Shown in pieces: positions 8,045 to 16,641 of a DNA stretch of 64,000 nt. Under the pieces are notes generated by a model, which made no database searches, was not told the DNA's origin, and was given only the letters and a program-made list of their open reading frames with translations. A program made the position numbers and the translations under genes. How positions within the stretch are numbered: the stretch's first letter is position 1; each line of letters starts with the position of its first letter. The stretch spans positions 1-64,000 of the forward strand of contig NZ_JBNAGF010000013.1 of assembly GCF_049801055.1 (NCBI RefSeq), read 5' to 3'. The stretch is from JBNAGF01 sp049801055 (GTDB lineage Bacteria; Pseudomonadota; Alphaproteobacteria; Rhodobacterales; Rhodobacteraceae).

Positions 8045-9427
8045 TCAGAAAATCTCCAGATCCCGGTCGACCATGACGGTGACGCGTGCGCCCTGGTCGA
8101 CGTAGATGACGGGACCGATGGAGAGATATTCACCGATCACACTGTCGGTGGCGTTGGCCAGGTCGTCGCCCACATCTTCAAGTACGTCCGCGGTGGTCTC
8201 ATCCTCGACCTGGGCGGCGGCCACACTCGGGGCGGCGGAGATAATCGAAATCAGTGCGGCAGAGCCGAAACGCTCGTCGAAGCGCGTGTCCACGAAACCG
8301 GTGACGCCCGAGCGCCCGAGTTCGTCGCCGCCGAAGGAACTGATCTGAACGGTCTGGTTGTTGGGCAGGATGATCCGGTCCCAGGCGATGGTGACCCGGC
8401 GCTGCGCGATCTCGATGCCGGAACGAAAGCGTCCGATGAGGCGCGAGCCGCGCGGGATCAGGAGCCGTGAGCCGTCATAGCTGAAGACGTCTTCTGAGAT
8501 GATGGCACGGGTCTGCCCAGGGAGCGAGCTGTCGAGTGCGGTCTCCATCACGGCCTGGATCATCGTGCCCTGGATGACGGTGTTCGAGGGATTTGCGATG
8601 ACTTCGGCTTGTGTGATGGCGCTCGGCAACGCGCCGTTCAGCACGAAGTCTGTCACCTCGCCGAAGGTGCGCTCGGTAAGTTCTGTCTCGCCCGCATTGG
8701 CGCCGCCCGTTCCGCCGAAGGCGATGACGGGGGAGGAAATCCGCCGTTCCTGGAAGGCACGCTCCTCCTCGGCCCGGCGTTGCAGTTCGGCCAGCCGTCG
8801 CGCCTCTTCCTCGCGCCGCAGCCTCTCTTCTTCGCGGGCGCGCAACTCTTCGTCGGTGGGTCCGAGCGGGGCGGGCGTCGGCTTGTTGGCCTCCAACCGC
8901 GCGAGGTCCAGGTCCATACGCAGCTGTTGCAGCTCTCGATCTCGTGCGGCGAGTTCGGCCTGGAATTGTTCCTGAGCATTCTCGGAGGCGTCCTGTAGGT
9001 CGGCGATCCGTGCGGTCAGCGCATCGATCGCCTCGGCGGCCGCGCTGTCCGCCCCGGCGTCGGAGTCCGGCGCATCGCGCAGTTCTTCGATCTGGGCCTG
9101 GAGCGCGGCGATCTGCGCCAGAAGTTCGGCGTTGGGTTCTGGTTCGACGAGAACGATCTCGGGTTCCGGGGCGGGTGGTGGCACGAAGAGTTCGATCTCT
9201 CCGAACCCGTCACCCTCGGTTTGGAACTCGTCCGGGGTGGCCGTCGGCAGGGCGACCTCTTCCCCAGGGCCCGAGAATAGCAAGAGGACCAAGCCGCCCG
9301 CAAGGATGAGCCCTGCGAGGAGGAGGGCGAGGAGCGGCGAGCGGCGTTTCGGAGCGGGTCCGAGGCGCGGGTTGCCCCGTTCAAGCGCAGCGAGGCGCTG
9401 TTCGAGATCCGGGTTGTTGTCACTCAT
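8045..9427 (-). CDS. virB10: VirB10/TrbI T4SS core-complex protein
   Basis: A 460-aa protein bridging inner and outer membrane and sensing ATP energy. A short cytoplasmic N-terminus with a basic SPAPKRR-like patch precedes a single membrane segment (LLALLLAGLILAGGLVLLLF, about residues 31-50). Then come an acidic/proline-rich periplasmic linker and a long coiled coil (about 110-210, with EERLRREEEARRLAEL). The C-terminal beta-barrel carries the typical LLIPRGSRLIGRF segment. The ATG at 9427 overlaps the virB9 stop (ATGA). Confidence 0.93.
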   Translation of the reverse strand: MSDNNPDLEQRLAALERGNPRLGPAPKRRSPLLALLLAGLILAGGLVLLLFSGPGEEVALPTATPDEFQTEGDGFGEIELFVPPPAPEPEIVLVEPEPNAELLAQIAALQAQIEELRDAPDSDAGADSAAAEAIDALTARIADLQDASENAQEQFQAELAARDRELQQLRMDLDLARLEANKPTPAPLGPTDEELRAREEERLRREEEARRLAELQRRAEEERAFQERRISSPVIAFGGTGGANAGETELTERTFGEVTDFVLNGALPSAITQAEVIANPSNTVIQGTMIQAVMETALDSSLPGQTRAIISEDVFSYDGSRLLIPRGSRLIGRFRSGIEIAQRRVTIAWDRIILPNNQTVQISSFGGDELGRSGVTGFVDTRFDERFGSAALISIISAAPSVAAAQVEDETTADVLEDVGDDLANATDSVIGEYLSIGPVIYVDQGARVTVMVDRDLEIF

Positions 9428-10215
9428 GAGGCGGCCTCCGCGGGCGGCGTCGCCTCGATACAGACCACGTCCTCGCCCAGACGCAGCACCCATTGGCGCC
9501 CCACGCCCGAGACACGGATCACACCGTCTTCGACCGGGCCTGTGTTCACCGTGCGCTCGCGCCCGTTCGTGTACCGGAAGATCGCCGGGACGGGTGCGTT
9601 CCGCGGGAAGGCGAAATAGGTGAAGGTGCCGTCGTCCCAGACCCGGGTCGGCGTGAACTCCGTCCGTGCGCTGGCCGCGTAATTGGTGTTCGGTGCGGCG
9701 CGCGCGATGGCGTTGGAAGGGCGGCGATTGTCCTCGGGGTAGCGAAACTGCACGACATAGAAGGTCGGGCTCGAGACCTCGTTCACATTAAAATAATAGC
9801 TCCGTCTGTTGGTGTAGACGGTCACGTTGGTATGGACGCCGCGGGCAACGGGTTTAATAGCAAAGGCCCGCCCGCCGGGCACACCGTCGATCTCGAAGCC
9901 TTCCGTGTCGCCGGCGATGATTGAGCGGATGCTCTCGCCTGTCCCGAACTCGATGGTCGTGACATGGGTCAGGGAAACGTTCAGCCTGTAGACCTGGCCT
10001 TCCTGGTAGGATGCGACCCGGACGCGGTGGTCGTTGGGTCCCCCGCGCGGGATCGCCTCGGCTGACGCGTAGGACGCAAACAGTGAGACCATCAAAAAGG
10101 TCGCGAGGAACGCCTTGGCGTGTCCGGCGTGTTTCGCATTGCAAAAAGCCTGGCGCCTCTCGCGCTTTTGGGACGCTGGCAAGGCGTTCCCTGATTTCTT
10201 GTTCCGGAAGCGCAC
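9424..10215 (-). CDS. virB9: VirB9/TrbG/CagX outer-membrane-complex protein
   Basis: A 263-aa secreted protein of the T4SS outer-membrane core. Starting at GTG right after the virB8 stop, it has an unusually long basic N-region before the hydrophobic signal (FLATFLMVSLFASYASA, residues about 36-52). The N-domain shows VYRLNVSLTHVTTIEFG and NVTVYTNRRSYYF; the C-domain has VWDDGTFTYFAFPRNAPVPA and the ending RLGEDVVCIEA, all typical of VirB9. An internal start nearer the signal is possible. Confidence 0.92.
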   Translation of the reverse strand: MRFRNKKSGNALPASQKRERRQAFCNAKHAGHAKAFLATFLMVSLFASYASAEAIPRGGPNDHRVRVASYQEGQVYRLNVSLTHVTTIEFGTGESIRSIIAGDTEGFEIDGVPGGRAFAIKPVARGVHTNVTVYTNRRSYYFNVNEVSSPTFYVVQFRYPEDNRRPSNAIARAAPNTNYAASARTEFTPTRVWDDGTFTYFAFPRNAPVPAIFRYTNGRERTVNTGPVEDGVIRVSGVGRQWVLRLGEDVVCIEATPPAEAAS

Positions 10216-10875
10216 TTACTGGTTCTCCAATCTGTCCGAGCGGATCGCGTATTCGACGACCGTGAAGCCAAACGGGTTGGTCCAGACCTGGTCGATGGAG
10301 CGGCTCTCTTCGGGGCGGAACTCGAAGAGGAGCGTCGCGGTGAAGAGGCCCGCTTGGACCCCCTGGATCGAGGTCAGGCGCTTGCGAAGCCGCACCGTGG
10401 CCCGGTTGTTGCCGATCAGGTTGATGCTGAGAATCTCGACATCGAGCCGTGCATTTGGCCCGTAGACTGACGGCGGATACTCTGCATTGGCCGAGTTCCA
10501 GATCTGGCGCAGTGAGGCCCCTGCTGCACGGTCCGAACGGCGCAACACGCTGCGGATGCGCACGTCATTGTCGAGCTGGTTGTAGACCTCGCGGTCCGTC
10601 ACGTAGCGGAAGACCTCCGCCTCGATAATGGCGCGGTTCTCGGTGACGGTGGTGGCCCCGACGGTGGCTTCGGGGAGGGCGAAGCCGGTGGCGGGATCGT
10701 AAGGCACAACAACTGGGGGCGGATCGACATCGAGGATGGCCACGGCGGCCGCGCTGAGGCAGCCCAGGATGCCAAAGCCGAGGCCGATGAGTCCCAGGCG
10801 CTGCCAGAGCCGTTCCCGTCTCAGTGCGCCGTAGACCAGTTCCTCCTCGATGATGGCGGTTTCTTCGTCCAACAA
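10216..10875 (-). CDS. virB8: VirB8 T4SS assembly protein
   Basis: A 219-aa bitopic inner-membrane scaffold protein. One membrane segment is at about residues 27-47, followed by a periplasmic domain with YVTDREVYN, PNARLDVEIL and ATVRLRKRLTSI, as in VirB8. The start appears to be TTG at 10875 or the next TTG at 10872; a GAGG lies 5-8 nt before them and the virB5 stop 7 nt before. No ATG is available. Its stop touches the virB9 GTG. Confidence 0.9.
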   Translation of the reverse strand: MLDEETAIIEEELVYGALRRERLWQRLGLIGLGFGILGCLSAAAVAILDVDPPPVVVPYDPATGFALPEATVGATTVTENRAIIEAEVFRYVTDREVYNQLDNDVRIRSVLRRSDRAAGASLRQIWNSANAEYPPSVYGPNARLDVEILSINLIGNNRATVRLRKRLTSIQGVQAGLFTATLLFEFRPEESRSIDQVWTNPFGFTVVEYAIRSDRLENQ

Positions 10876-10882
10876 TCAGTCC

Positions 10883-11710
10883 TCAATCCGCGCTCAGTTC
10901 CGGAAGCGTGAACTCCATGAAGCGTTGTTCTTCGGCGATGGTGGCGGCATCGATCACGCCGCCGGTGCCATCTCCTACGGTCTGGATCGCTTCGAGCTGC
11001 CACATGGCGACGAGCGCGATGGCGAGCTCTGCCGTCACCCGCGTGTTGAGATCGACGCTCTCCTTGAGCTCATCCATGTCGTCGATGAGCCCGACGAGCC
11101 GGTCGACACGTTCGAGCGACTGCCCGGCATCCTCATAGCTGTTCTGGGCCGCGGCCGAGACCAGCGCGCCGGTCGTGGCCTGTGTCGCCACGCGCACGGC
11201 CCCGGGATTGCCGCTGCGGGCCATTTCCGAGAGCGTGTCCTCGTCGAAGCCGAGATCGGCCAGCACCCGGTCCATCTGGGTTTCGATCTCGACGGCGCCG
11301 GATCCGGTGAGCCCGGAAAAATCCCCCGTCTTGATGGCTTGAATCGTGGCGATGATGTCGCCGAACTCCTGGTCCAGGAGACCGTTTAGTTCGTCTTCCA
11401 TCTGTGTCCGGATGATCTCGGGCAACTCTGCGAGACGCGTTAACGCCTCATACGTTCGTTGTAGCTCGGCGAGCTGCTCCGTGAGCGTGGCAAGCTGTTC
11501 GCGGAGCTGCACGAGTTGCTCGTTTTGCAGGATCTCGTCCTCGATCATCTGCCGGAGCTGCTGGATGTTTTGGGCGATGTTCTGGGTGTCCACGACCGGC
11601 ACGCCCTGGGCCAGGGCGGGGGCACTGGTCACGAAAGGCGAGCAAAGCGCCAAGACGCTGGCCAGGGTCAACGCGCGAAATGGTGCTGAAATGAACATTC
11701 TGCGGGCCAT
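10883..11710 (-). CDS. virB5: VirB5-like minor pilus/T4SS protein
   Basis: A 275-aa exported protein. The signal peptide ends near ALAQG (residue ~34). The mature part starts GVPVVDTQNIAQNIQQLRQM and is mostly alpha-helical coiled coil, as in VirB5/TrbJ. The C-terminal ~90 residues (DDMDELKESVDLNT through FMEFTLPEL) are strikingly like the C-terminus of the upstream transglycosylase protein, showing shared ancestry. The ATG at 11710 overlaps the preceding stop (TGATG). Confidence 0.85.
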   Translation of the reverse strand: MARRMFISAPFRALTLASVLALCSPFVTSAPALAQGVPVVDTQNIAQNIQQLRQMIEDEILQNEQLVQLREQLATLTEQLAELQRTYEALTRLAELPEIIRTQMEDELNGLLDQEFGDIIATIQAIKTGDFSGLTGSGAVEIETQMDRVLADLGFDEDTLSEMARSGNPGAVRVATQATTGALVSAAAQNSYEDAGQSLERVDRLVGLIDDMDELKESVDLNTRVTAELAIALVAMWQLEAIQTVGDGTGGVIDAATIAEEQRFMEFTLPELSAD

Positions 11711-12864
11711 CAATCCAGATCCTCCAATGTGAACTCCATGAATTCGTTCTCGACCATGCGGGCCGCGGCCTGGGCCAATTGGGCCGCACTGAGCGGTTGG
11801 GTCCGTGCGGCTTTCAGGCGAATGCGCGCGGCCATCAGCCGGACCAGTTCGGCGCGGGCATAGGTGTTGAGCGCCATGCTCTCCTGGATGTCCTGGGTCG
11901 CGCCGATCATGGTGACGATGTCCTGGACGCGCAGGGCGGCCTGCCGGATGGCGGCGGGGGAATTGCTGCCGTAGAAGGCGGCGCCGAACCCGCTGAACGA
12001 GAGATTGGCGTTGGTGAGAAGCGCGGGGTCGATCGTGCCGAGCGCTTCGATGCCGCCGATCCGCGCGAGGTAGAGATTGTAGCGTTCGGGGATGACCCTG
12101 ATGTAGTGCTGGGTCTCCTTGAAGGGCGGTACACCGCCATATTCGAACACACGGCCAGGCCCGGCGTTATAGGCCGCGAGCGCGTTGACGACGTTGCCGT
12201 CGAAGGTGGTGAGCTGGGCCGCGAGGTAGCGCGCGCCGCCCTCGACCTGCAGGTAGGGGCTGTCATAATATTCCGGGTTGATCCCGAGATCGCTTGCGGT
12301 GCCCGGCATGATTTGGGTGAGGCCGAAAGCGCCCACGGGCGAGCGTGCGCCGATGGAGAAGCGGCTCTCCTGCCAGATGAGCGCCTGCAGGAGGGCGCGC
12401 CATTGCACGACGGAAAGACCGGCCCGCCCGACCCCGGGCCGCCCGTGGGTCTCCTGGGCGACCCGGATGATCAGCTGCTCGATGTTTTCTGCCGCATCCC
12501 CGAACATACCCGCGCCGCCGGGGTTGGGATCGACATCGCCGGAGCCGTAGACCGCCGCTGCGGATCGGTCCGGATCGCCGCCGCCGCCCTCGAAGTCTGC
12601 GACCATACCCGGCAGCCCCTGGCCGCCGAAGCTCGTCTGCGCGTCGAGGATGGCGCGCAGCGTGGCGAGCTGTTCCCGTTCGATCTCGGTCAGCAACTCT
12701 TCGACGGTGAGTTTCTCACGCTGGACGGCGAGGTCAGCGTCCCGGTCGCCCGTCTCGACGATATCGCGGGCCGTCAGCCCGGAATCGTTGGTGGGAACGC
12801 CCTGGCCGAGCGCGGCTGCCGGCAGGAGAGCCGCAAGGAGGATATGTGCGACCCTAGGCCTCAA
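11710..12864 (-). CDS. Lytic transglycosylase embedded in a VirB5-like protein
   Basis: A 384-aa exported protein. The signal (residues 1-20) ends at AALGQ, and the mature protein begins GVPTNDSG, like VirB5's GVPVVDTQ. Residues about 150-265 are an SLT/VirB1 domain: WQESRFSIGARSPVGAFG with catalytic Glu166, then GLTQIMPGTA and NALAAYNAGPGRV. Residues about 300-384 match the VirB5 C-terminus (DIQESMALNT..AEL, ending EFMEFTLEDLD). So a wall-cleaving domain sits inside a VirB5-type frame. The only reasonable start is TTG at 12864, overlapping the end of the small lipoprotein gene, suggesting translational coupling. It is the second transglycosylase of this operon. Confidence 0.85.
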   Translation of the reverse strand: MRPRVAHILLAALLPAAALGQGVPTNDSGLTARDIVETGDRDADLAVQREKLTVEELLTEIEREQLATLRAILDAQTSFGGQGLPGMVADFEGGGGDPDRSAAAVYGSGDVDPNPGGAGMFGDAAENIEQLIIRVAQETHGRPGVGRAGLSVVQWRALLQALIWQESRFSIGARSPVGAFGLTQIMPGTASDLGINPEYYDSPYLQVEGGARYLAAQLTTFDGNVVNALAAYNAGPGRVFEYGGVPPFKETQHYIRVIPERYNLYLARIGGIEALGTIDPALLTNANLSFSGFGAAFYGSNSPAAIRQAALRVQDIVTMIGATQDIQESMALNTYARAELVRLMAARIRLKAARTQPLSAAQLAQAAARMVENEFMEFTLEDLD

Positions 12865-13021
12865 CGCTGTCGTCCGGGTTTCCGATGGGTGTGAAAATGC
12901 AATCCGGCTCGGCGCGGTCGAGCGAGGCGCGGAAAGCGAAACAGTTGGCCTTGGGTTCGCGATATTCGGCGCAGGAAGAGAGAACGCCGAGCGCGGCGAG
13001 GAGGATAAGGGGTCGGATCAT
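12854..13021 (-). CDS. VirB7-like small lipoprotein
   Basis: A 55-aa protein: MIRPLILLAALGVLSSC gives a short lipoprotein signal with lipobox LSSC (Cys17), followed by a 38-residue mature part with two further cysteines (KANCFAF, PDCIFT). Its ATG overlaps the virB4 stop (ATGA) and its end overlaps the TTG of the next gene. Size, lipobox and location fit the VirB7 role of anchoring VirB9 to the outer membrane, though its position between virB4 and virB5 is different from Agrobacterium, so the equivalence is inferred. Confidence 0.7.
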   Translation of the reverse strand: MIRPLILLAALGVLSSCAEYREPKANCFAFRASLDRAEPDCIFTPIGNPDDSVEA

Positions 13022-15393
13022 GAGAGCCTCCAGAAATCAGGACGGTCGCGGTAGTCGGGGCCGACGAGGGCCTCGCCCTTTTCCATGCCGCCGAGGATGG
13101 TGAGGAGGGGGCCGAGGGCGGAGAGGTCGGCATCGACCACCACCGAGCCACCGTCGTCACGGATGAGCGCGAGGCGGCTGTCGCTGCCGGTGTTCAGGAG
13201 CACGTCGAGTTCCTTCTCGAAGAGGTTCAGCATCGCGTAATCCGAGGCGTGCGCCCGGATGTTGGGGAGCAGGATCTGGGTTGGCACCGCCTCGACGATG
13301 GTCTTGCCGGTCCGCGTGCGTTCGAGCTGGCTCGCATATTGCGTCATCATCACCGCGACCGTGTTCTGTTTCCGGGCGGTCACCAGCCAGTTCGAGAGCC
13401 GTTCGGCAAAGTATGGGTTGTCGAGCGCCTTCCATGCCTCGTCGATCACGATGATGGTGGGACGCCGGTCCTCGATCTCTCGCTCAATCCGGCGGAAAAG
13501 ATAGGAGAGCACCGCCATGCGCTCCTTCTCGCTTTCGCTGTCGAGAATGCCGGTCAGGTCGAACCCCACGACGTCGCCATCAAGCGAGAAAGTGTCCTCC
13601 AGGCTTTGGCCGAAAATCCAGCCGTATCGCCCATCCTCGGTCCATTCGAGAAGCCGCTGGTGAAGATCGCCATTGTCGTCGGTCGAGACAAAGAGCGAGG
13701 CGAAGTCCTTCCAGTTCCGCAAGGCCGGGTTGGTGGCTGTGGAGTTCTGGCGGACCACCTCCTTGATGCGGTTCGTTTGCGCCGGGGTCAGGGGCTTGTC
13801 GGAGCGGTAGAGCAAGGAGGCGAGCCAATCCGAAAGCCAGGCCGTGCCGCGCTCATCGATCTCGGTCCAGAGCGGGTTGAGGCCGGTCGCCTGTCCCGCC
13901 TTGATCGAGGCGTAGCGCCCGCCATTGGCGCGGACGGCCATTTCCATCCCGAGCCGGTAGTCGAAAACGAAGATGCGCGCGCCGACCCGCCGGGCTTGCG
14001 TCATGAGGAAGGCCGAGAGGACGGACTTGCCGGAACCGGGGCGGCCTAGAATGAGGGTGTGGCCGCTGGTGGGCTCCGTCTCGGGGCTGCCCTGCTCGTG
14101 GTAGGAGAACCGGTAGGCGCTCTGCTCCGGGGTCGGGAAGAGTGTAATCTCCTGGCCCCAGGGAAGCTGGTGTTTTTCCTTGCCGAGTTGCGTCCGGTGA
14201 AGTGCTGCGAAGTCCGCAAAGTTGCGGTTGGTGACGGCACTGGCGCGGACCCGTTTTGGCTGGTTGCCCGGATGCTGGCTGAAGTAGTGAGATTTCGCGG
14301 CCATCCGCTCGCCGATCATCTTCACGCCCTCGGCGGCCGCGGCGTTCACGATCTCGGCTCCGAGGGACTGCAACTCGTCAAGACTGTCACTGAAGACCGT
14401 CACGACCATGTGGTGCTCACCGAAGCTTTGGCGTTTGGCCTCAAGATCGTCGTGCGCGATGTCGAGCGCCTCGAGGAGCGAAAGAGCGGCATCCTGAGAG
14501 GCCTGCATTTGACGCTTCTGGCGTTTGATCCGGCCCGCCATCAGGTTTGAATTGATCGGCGTGAAGGAATGCGTGACGATCATGTCGACCGGCAGGTTCA
14601 GCATGTCGAACATCGTGCAGGTCGTTCCTTCGGCATATTCGCCGATGGTGAAGCTCTTGCCGAAGCGATGGCCGACAACGCCATTGGAAAGCTCGAAGTG
14701 ATCTTCGAGAAACGTCACGCGAGTGTTGGCAATGTTGTAAGCCAGAAACCCGTAGCGGTTGGCGGGGTAAAGCGGCAACTCGCGGCCCGTGTTGAGCGCG
14801 CCGAGGAATCCAACCAACTCGCCAGAAGCTGCTGAAAGGATGCGGGGCTTGAGTTCCGCCAGGCCGGAGGTGAAGACCCCGACCGCCTCGTTGAGGCGCC
14901 TGATCCGTTTCGCGGTCTCCGCCTTAAAGCGTTCCGGTGCGGAACGGTTCACGAAACCAAGAAAACTACTGGGCGTCGGGCGGTGGATGATTGTGAGTGT
15001 GAGGGTCTTGTCCCGGAGACCTGCCGAGGCCAGCTTTGCGCGCCAGGCATCATCCACGGCGTGAGCGAAGCCGTCCCCCTTGACCGGGAGCAGGTCCGGC
15101 GTGATCGACTTCGAGACCTTGTGCACGTAGTAGCTGAACTCGGGGCCCAGCTGCGCGATGATCCGGGCAAAGAGCGCCGTCACCTTGTCGAGATAGGCGT
15201 CGTCCGTGGTGTAGCTGTTCACCCCGCTCAGGCGGATGCATTGGAAGAGTTCGTTGACCCGGGTGCGGACTGTCTGATCATCGACGAGGCTGACATAGGG
15301 CAGCATGTGCGCGAGGCGTTTCTCGCGGGCATACCAGGCCGGCATGAGGGTGCGTTCATCGACGGTCTCGTCCAGGGCTTCACTATGGCGCAT
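13018..15393 (-). CDS. virB4: VirB4/CagE/TrbE T4SS ATPase
   Basis: The 791-aa large ATPase of the mating apparatus. The N-terminal CagE_TrbE domain (about 1-400) contains NSNLMAGRIKRQ. The ATPase core has Walker A LGRPGSGKSVLS at about residue 445 and Walker B TIIVIDEAWKAL at about residue 645, followed by TARKQNTVAVMMTQ. Length is normal. The ATG at 15393 lies 11 nt inside virB3, so the genes are translationally linked. Confidence 0.95.
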   Translation of the reverse strand: MRHSEALDETVDERTLMPAWYAREKRLAHMLPYVSLVDDQTVRTRVNELFQCIRLSGVNSYTTDDAYLDKVTALFARIIAQLGPEFSYYVHKVSKSITPDLLPVKGDGFAHAVDDAWRAKLASAGLRDKTLTLTIIHRPTPSSFLGFVNRSAPERFKAETAKRIRRLNEAVGVFTSGLAELKPRILSAASGELVGFLGALNTGRELPLYPANRYGFLAYNIANTRVTFLEDHFELSNGVVGHRFGKSFTIGEYAEGTTCTMFDMLNLPVDMIVTHSFTPINSNLMAGRIKRQKRQMQASQDAALSLLEALDIAHDDLEAKRQSFGEHHMVVTVFSDSLDELQSLGAEIVNAAAAEGVKMIGERMAAKSHYFSQHPGNQPKRVRASAVTNRNFADFAALHRTQLGKEKHQLPWGQEITLFPTPEQSAYRFSYHEQGSPETEPTSGHTLILGRPGSGKSVLSAFLMTQARRVGARIFVFDYRLGMEMAVRANGGRYASIKAGQATGLNPLWTEIDERGTAWLSDWLASLLYRSDKPLTPAQTNRIKEVVRQNSTATNPALRNWKDFASLFVSTDDNGDLHQRLLEWTEDGRYGWIFGQSLEDTFSLDGDVVGFDLTGILDSESEKERMAVLSYLFRRIEREIEDRRPTIIVIDEAWKALDNPYFAERLSNWLVTARKQNTVAVMMTQYASQLERTRTGKTIVEAVPTQILLPNIRAHASDYAMLNLFEKELDVLLNTGSDSRLALIRDDGGSVVVDADLSALGPLLTILGGMEKGEALVGPDYRDRPDFWRLS

Positions 15394-15661
15394 AGCTATC
15401 GCCCCCGTGGATGGACCGGTTCCGCGTCGGCGGCGTCTCCTGCATCGCCGTCATCATCACGTCGATGAAACGCGGATCCCAGTCAGCCGCTTTCCAGAGA
15501 ACCGGATAGAGCACCGCCGTGATGCCCAGGACAACCAGGTGCTGCACCCAGACGAAGAGCAGCACAGAGCCGAAGAGCCAGACCATGGCATACATGATCG
15601 GCAGGCCGAGGAGCTTGGGCGGGCGTACGAGGCCCAGAAAGAGCGGCGATCGTTCGGCCAC
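15383..15661 (-). CDS. virB3: VirB3 T4SS inner-membrane protein
   Basis: A 92-aa protein with the VirB3 pattern: an N-terminal PLFLGLVRPPKLLGLP, a hydrophobic hairpin (about residues 19-53), and a polar C-tail containing DPRFIDVMM. It starts at GTG with a strong GAGGAGG Shine-Dalgarno. Its end overlaps the virB4 start. Confidence 0.9.
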   Translation of the reverse strand: MAERSPLFLGLVRPPKLLGLPIMYAMVWLFGSVLLFVWVQHLVVLGITAVLYPVLWKAADWDPRFIDVMMTAMQETPPTRNRSIHGGDSYAP

Positions 15662-15673
15662 GTTCGCCTCCTC

Positions 15674-15964
15674 TCACGACCCGAAGACGGCGGCAACGAT
15701 GGTCGGCGCGGCCGCAACACCCGCGATGCCCACCAGCACCCAGAGGGCTTGGCGCAGATCGATGATGTTGAAGAACCAGCTGAGGAACACGCCGAGGACC
15801 GCGAGGGTGGCGATGACGACTCCAAGCGGTCCGGTCAGCGCGTCCACGATGCCCTGAAGCAAGCTCTGAATCGGTGAGAGGTCGATGCTCTGGGCCAGGG
15901 CCGGTTCTGCCGCAACGATGAGGAGAGCGGCAAGGGTGATCAGGGATTTCGTCAATGGCTTCAT
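15674..15964 (-). CDS. virB2: VirB2 major pilin
   Basis: A 96-aa prepilin. The signal peptide (MKPLTKSLITLAALLIVAAE) is cleaved near ALAQ (residue ~25), leaving two hydrophobic helices (about 43-66 and 70-93), the form of VirB2. The frame is open far upstream, but the ATG at 15964 fits both the signal peptide and the ATGA overlap with the upstream transglycosylase stop. Confidence 0.88.
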   Translation of the reverse strand: MKPLTKSLITLAALLIVAAEPALAQSIDLSPIQSLLQGIVDALTGPLGVVIATLAVLGVFLSWFFNIIDLRQALWVLVGIAGVAAAPTIVAAVFGS

Positions 15965-16641
15965 GGGGACGCTCCTTCCAGCCGGTTGAAGACGGCCAGC
16001 ACCCGCTGGACGTGGTTTTGGGTTTCTCGAAACGGTGGAATGCCGGAATGCTCGCGCACGGCGTCGGGTCCGGCATTGTAGGCGGCGAGCGCGAGTCGCG
16101 CGTCGCCAAACTCGGCCAACATCAGGGCGAGGTAACGCGCGGAGCCGTCGAGGTTCTGTTTCCAATCATGGGGGTCGACGGCAAGAGCGCGGGCTGTATC
16201 GGGCATCAACTGCCCGAGCCCGACCGCCCCGACATGGGAGACGGCGTGCGGATTGTACGCACTCTCGATCTCGATATTGGCGCGATAGAGGTGGAGCCAG
16301 TCCGTGACGGTGATATCGGCTGCACGGAGCCCAGGGTGGCTCGCATAGCGCAGTCCGGTCTCCTCGATCGCGGCGAGGATATCCGGGCGTGGTGTGAGCG
16401 CGCGAGGGATCATCGCCGCGACGCGCACCCCTTCACGTCGCTCAGTGCGGCGCTCCTCGCCCAAGATGCGCAAACCGTCCGAAGCCGAGCCAACGCCAAC
16501 CCCGTCATTGTAGTTGCGCGCGAACCGCTCCTGGGCGCGCGACGGCGAAAGAGAACCGTCCCCCGCCATCACCAGGACCATGTCTGCCGATGCCGGGAGG
16601 CCCAGGTAGGAAAGGAAAAGGGCGCTAAGCCCGGCTGGCAG
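15961..16641 (-). CDS. virB1: VirB1 lytic transglycosylase (start codon unclear)
   Basis: An exported SLT-family peptidoglycan lyase. The reading frame contains a clean signal peptide (LPAGLSALFLSYLGLPASA, cleavage after ASA), then the domain with IEIESAYNPHAVSHVG carrying the catalytic Glu-Ser, GLGQLMPDTARAL and ALAAYNAGPDAV. No ATG, GTG or TTG lies at the signal peptide start. CTG at 16641 is in frame just before it, preceded by GAAGAG; the upstream gene's terminal ATG (16645) is in another frame. I propose CTG initiation with coupling to the overlapping gene; a frameshift is the alternative. Coordinates reflect the CTG. Confidence 0.8.
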   Translation of the reverse strand: MPAGLSALFLSYLGLPASADMVLVMAGDGSLSPSRAQERFARNYNDGVGVGSASDGLRILGEERRTERREGVRVAAMIPRALTPRPDILAAIEETGLRYASHPGLRAADITVTDWLHLYRANIEIESAYNPHAVSHVGAVGLGQLMPDTARALAVDPHDWKQNLDGSARYLALMLAEFGDARLALAAYNAGPDAVREHSGIPPFRETQNHVQRVLAVFNRLEGASP

